DNA of 64,000 bases from Acidithiobacillus acidisediminis (GTDB lineage Bacteria; Pseudomonadota; Gammaproteobacteria; Acidithiobacillales; Acidithiobacillaceae): positions 1,482,001-1,546,000 of the forward strand of contig NZ_JALQCS010000001.1 in NCBI RefSeq assembly GCF_023277115.1, in the 5' to 3' direction. The position numbers and the translations under genes were made by a program. Below the pieces are notes generated by a model. It made no database searches and was not told the origin of the DNA. It saw only the letters and a program-made list of their open reading frames with translations. Below, piece by piece: positions 63,002-64,000 of this stretch. Every line of letters starts with the position of its first letter. The first letter of the stretch is position 1.

Positions 63002-64000
63002 AAGCCGCCAAATCCATGTTGGAAAGGTCGCCATCGGTGGGGATGCACCGATCTCTGTGCAAAGCATGACCAATACGGAGACCCGCGATGTTCCGGCAAC
63101 TGTCGCACAAATCCGCCGTCTCGAGGCGGTGGGCGCAGATATTGTGCGGGTATCGGTGCCCAGCATGGACGCTGCCGAGGCGTTTAAGGCCATTCGCGCC
63201 CAGGTTGAGGTGCCACTGGTCGCGGATATCCACTTCGATCATCGCATCGCGCTGCAAGTGATGCAGGATGGTGTCGATGGGCTACGCATCAATCCCGGGA
63301 ATATCGGCTCCATCGACAAGGCGCGCCTAGTTGTGGAAATGGCAAAAGATAAGGGCATACCCATTCGCATCGGCGTGAATGCGGGCAGTCTGGAAAAGGA
63401 TCTGCAGGAAAAATATGGCGAGCCAACCCCTGAGGCACTGGTAGAATCTGCCCTGCGTCATGTTGCTATCCTAGATGAGCTGAATTTCCATGACGTAAAG
63501 ATCAGCGTCAAGGCCTCCGATGTCTTCCTGGCGGTGGGCGCTTATCGTCTTTTGGCGCAGAAGGTCGATTACCCCTTGCATTTGGGCATCACTGAAGCCG
63601 GTGGATTGCGGTCTGGGACCGTCAAGTCGGCCATTGGGCTTGGCCTGCTTTTAAATGAAGGAATTGGCGACACCATTCGCGTCTCCCTCGCCGCTGATCC
63701 CGTAGAGGAAATTCGCGTCGGCTTTGATATTTTGAAGAGCCTGCACCTGCGACAAAAGGGCATCAATCTGATTGCCTGCCCCTCCTGTTCGCGACAGGAA
63801 TTTGATGTCATCAAGACCATCAACGCGTTGGAAGGGCGATTGGAGGACATCCTCGAGCCCATGGATGTGTCGGTGATTGGCTGCGTGGTGAATGGGATCG
63901 GTGAAGCGAAAGAGGCCGATATCGGCCTTACCGGTGGCGACAAGCGAAGCATCCTGTATTATCGCGGCAAGCAGGTGGATCGGGTGGAAAATCAGGATAT
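62970..64000 (+). CDS. ispG: 4-hydroxy-3-methylbut-2-enyl diphosphate synthase (flavodoxin), 3' end outside window
   Basis: The first 343 codons of IspG (GcpE), which converts MEcPP to HMBPP in the non-mevalonate isoprenoid pathway. ATG 62970 lies inside rodZ; AGCGAGG lies upstream. The TIM-barrel part is intact ([31 protein letters not shown]), as is the start of the [4Fe-4S] domain ([12 protein letters not shown] and [11 protein letters not shown]). The reading frame is still open at the window end, where about 20-70 residues are missing. Confidence 0.96.
   Translation, partial: MQHQSPIQRRKSRQIHVGKVAIGGDAPISVQSMTNTETRDVPATVAQIRRLEAVGADIVRVSVPSMDAAEAFKAIRAQVEVPLVADIHFDHRIALQVMQDGVDGLRINPGNIGSIDKARLVVEMAKDKGIPIRIGVNAGSLEKDLQEKYGEPTPEALVESALRHVAILDELNFHDVKISVKASDVFLAVGAYRLLAQKVDYPLHLGITEAGGLRSGTVKSAIGLGLLLNEGIGDTIRVSLAADPVEEIRVGFDILKSLHLRQKGINLIACPSCSRQEFDVIKTINALEGRLEDILEPMDVSVIGCVVNGIGEAKEADIGLTGGDKRSILYYRGKQVDRVENQD

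Overview
The window is a gene-dense bacterial chromosome segment from a Gram-negative proteobacterium. It encodes outer-membrane machinery (BamC, TamA/TamB, an OprM-type channel), type IV pilins and an MsbA-type exporter. A sulfide:quinone oxidoreductase paired with a DUF1641 protein, a 7Fe-8S ferredoxin and the overall gene content point to a chemolithotrophic sulfur oxidiser, most likely Acidithiobacillus. That placement is inference from gene content; no marker was aligned. I see no insertion sequence, prophage, rRNA gene or CRISPR array.

Layout. 1-4033: end of gcvPB, then an overlapping MoxR / DUF58 / transglutaminase operon. 3960-5983 (minus): an MsbA-type exporter and ferredoxin FdxA. 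6137-8365: tRNA-Glu, a DUF481 outer-membrane protein, rph and rdgB. 8362-9243 (minus): an alternative sigma factor. 9436-16264: an extended macromolecular-synthesis operon, rpsU-yqeY-mutS2-dnaG-rpoD, ending in a strong terminator. 16265-17349: tRNA-Ile2 and a DUF1778/GNAT toxin-antitoxin pair. 17524-24535 (minus): a Fur-family regulator with a clear operator, thiO, tamB and tamA. 24627-24701: tRNA-Val.

24887-29464 (minus) is the most distinctive block. A sequence-perfect sigma-54 promoter precedes two type IV pilin genes, a 59-codon gene and two colinear paralogous GAF-PAS-GGDEF diguanylate cyclases, all in one direction. Next come a BrnT/BrnA toxin-antitoxin pair, a Sel1-repeat protein with an HTH-like N-terminus, and a three-gene RND efflux operon (31082-36856, minus) whose promoter abuts a TetR-type palindrome.

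37024-45911 (plus): a TPR/glycine-rich membrane protein, then dapA-bamC-purB-purC-purL with mostly 4-base overlaps. 45912-48398 (minus): penicillin-binding protein 1A with an aberrant glycosyltransferase motif. 48474-51742: gltX, cysS and a low-molecular-weight phosphatase. 51799-54144 (minus): RNase E, divergent from rluC. 55369-57176: modB-modC without modA. 57289-59502: sqr and its DUF1641 partner. 59605-64000: ndk-rlmN-pilF-rodZ-ispG, with ispG cut by the window end.

Most of the window is conserved housekeeping. The accessory content is two toxin-antitoxin pairs, the pilin/c-di-GMP cluster, the RND pump and the sulfide-oxidation pair.
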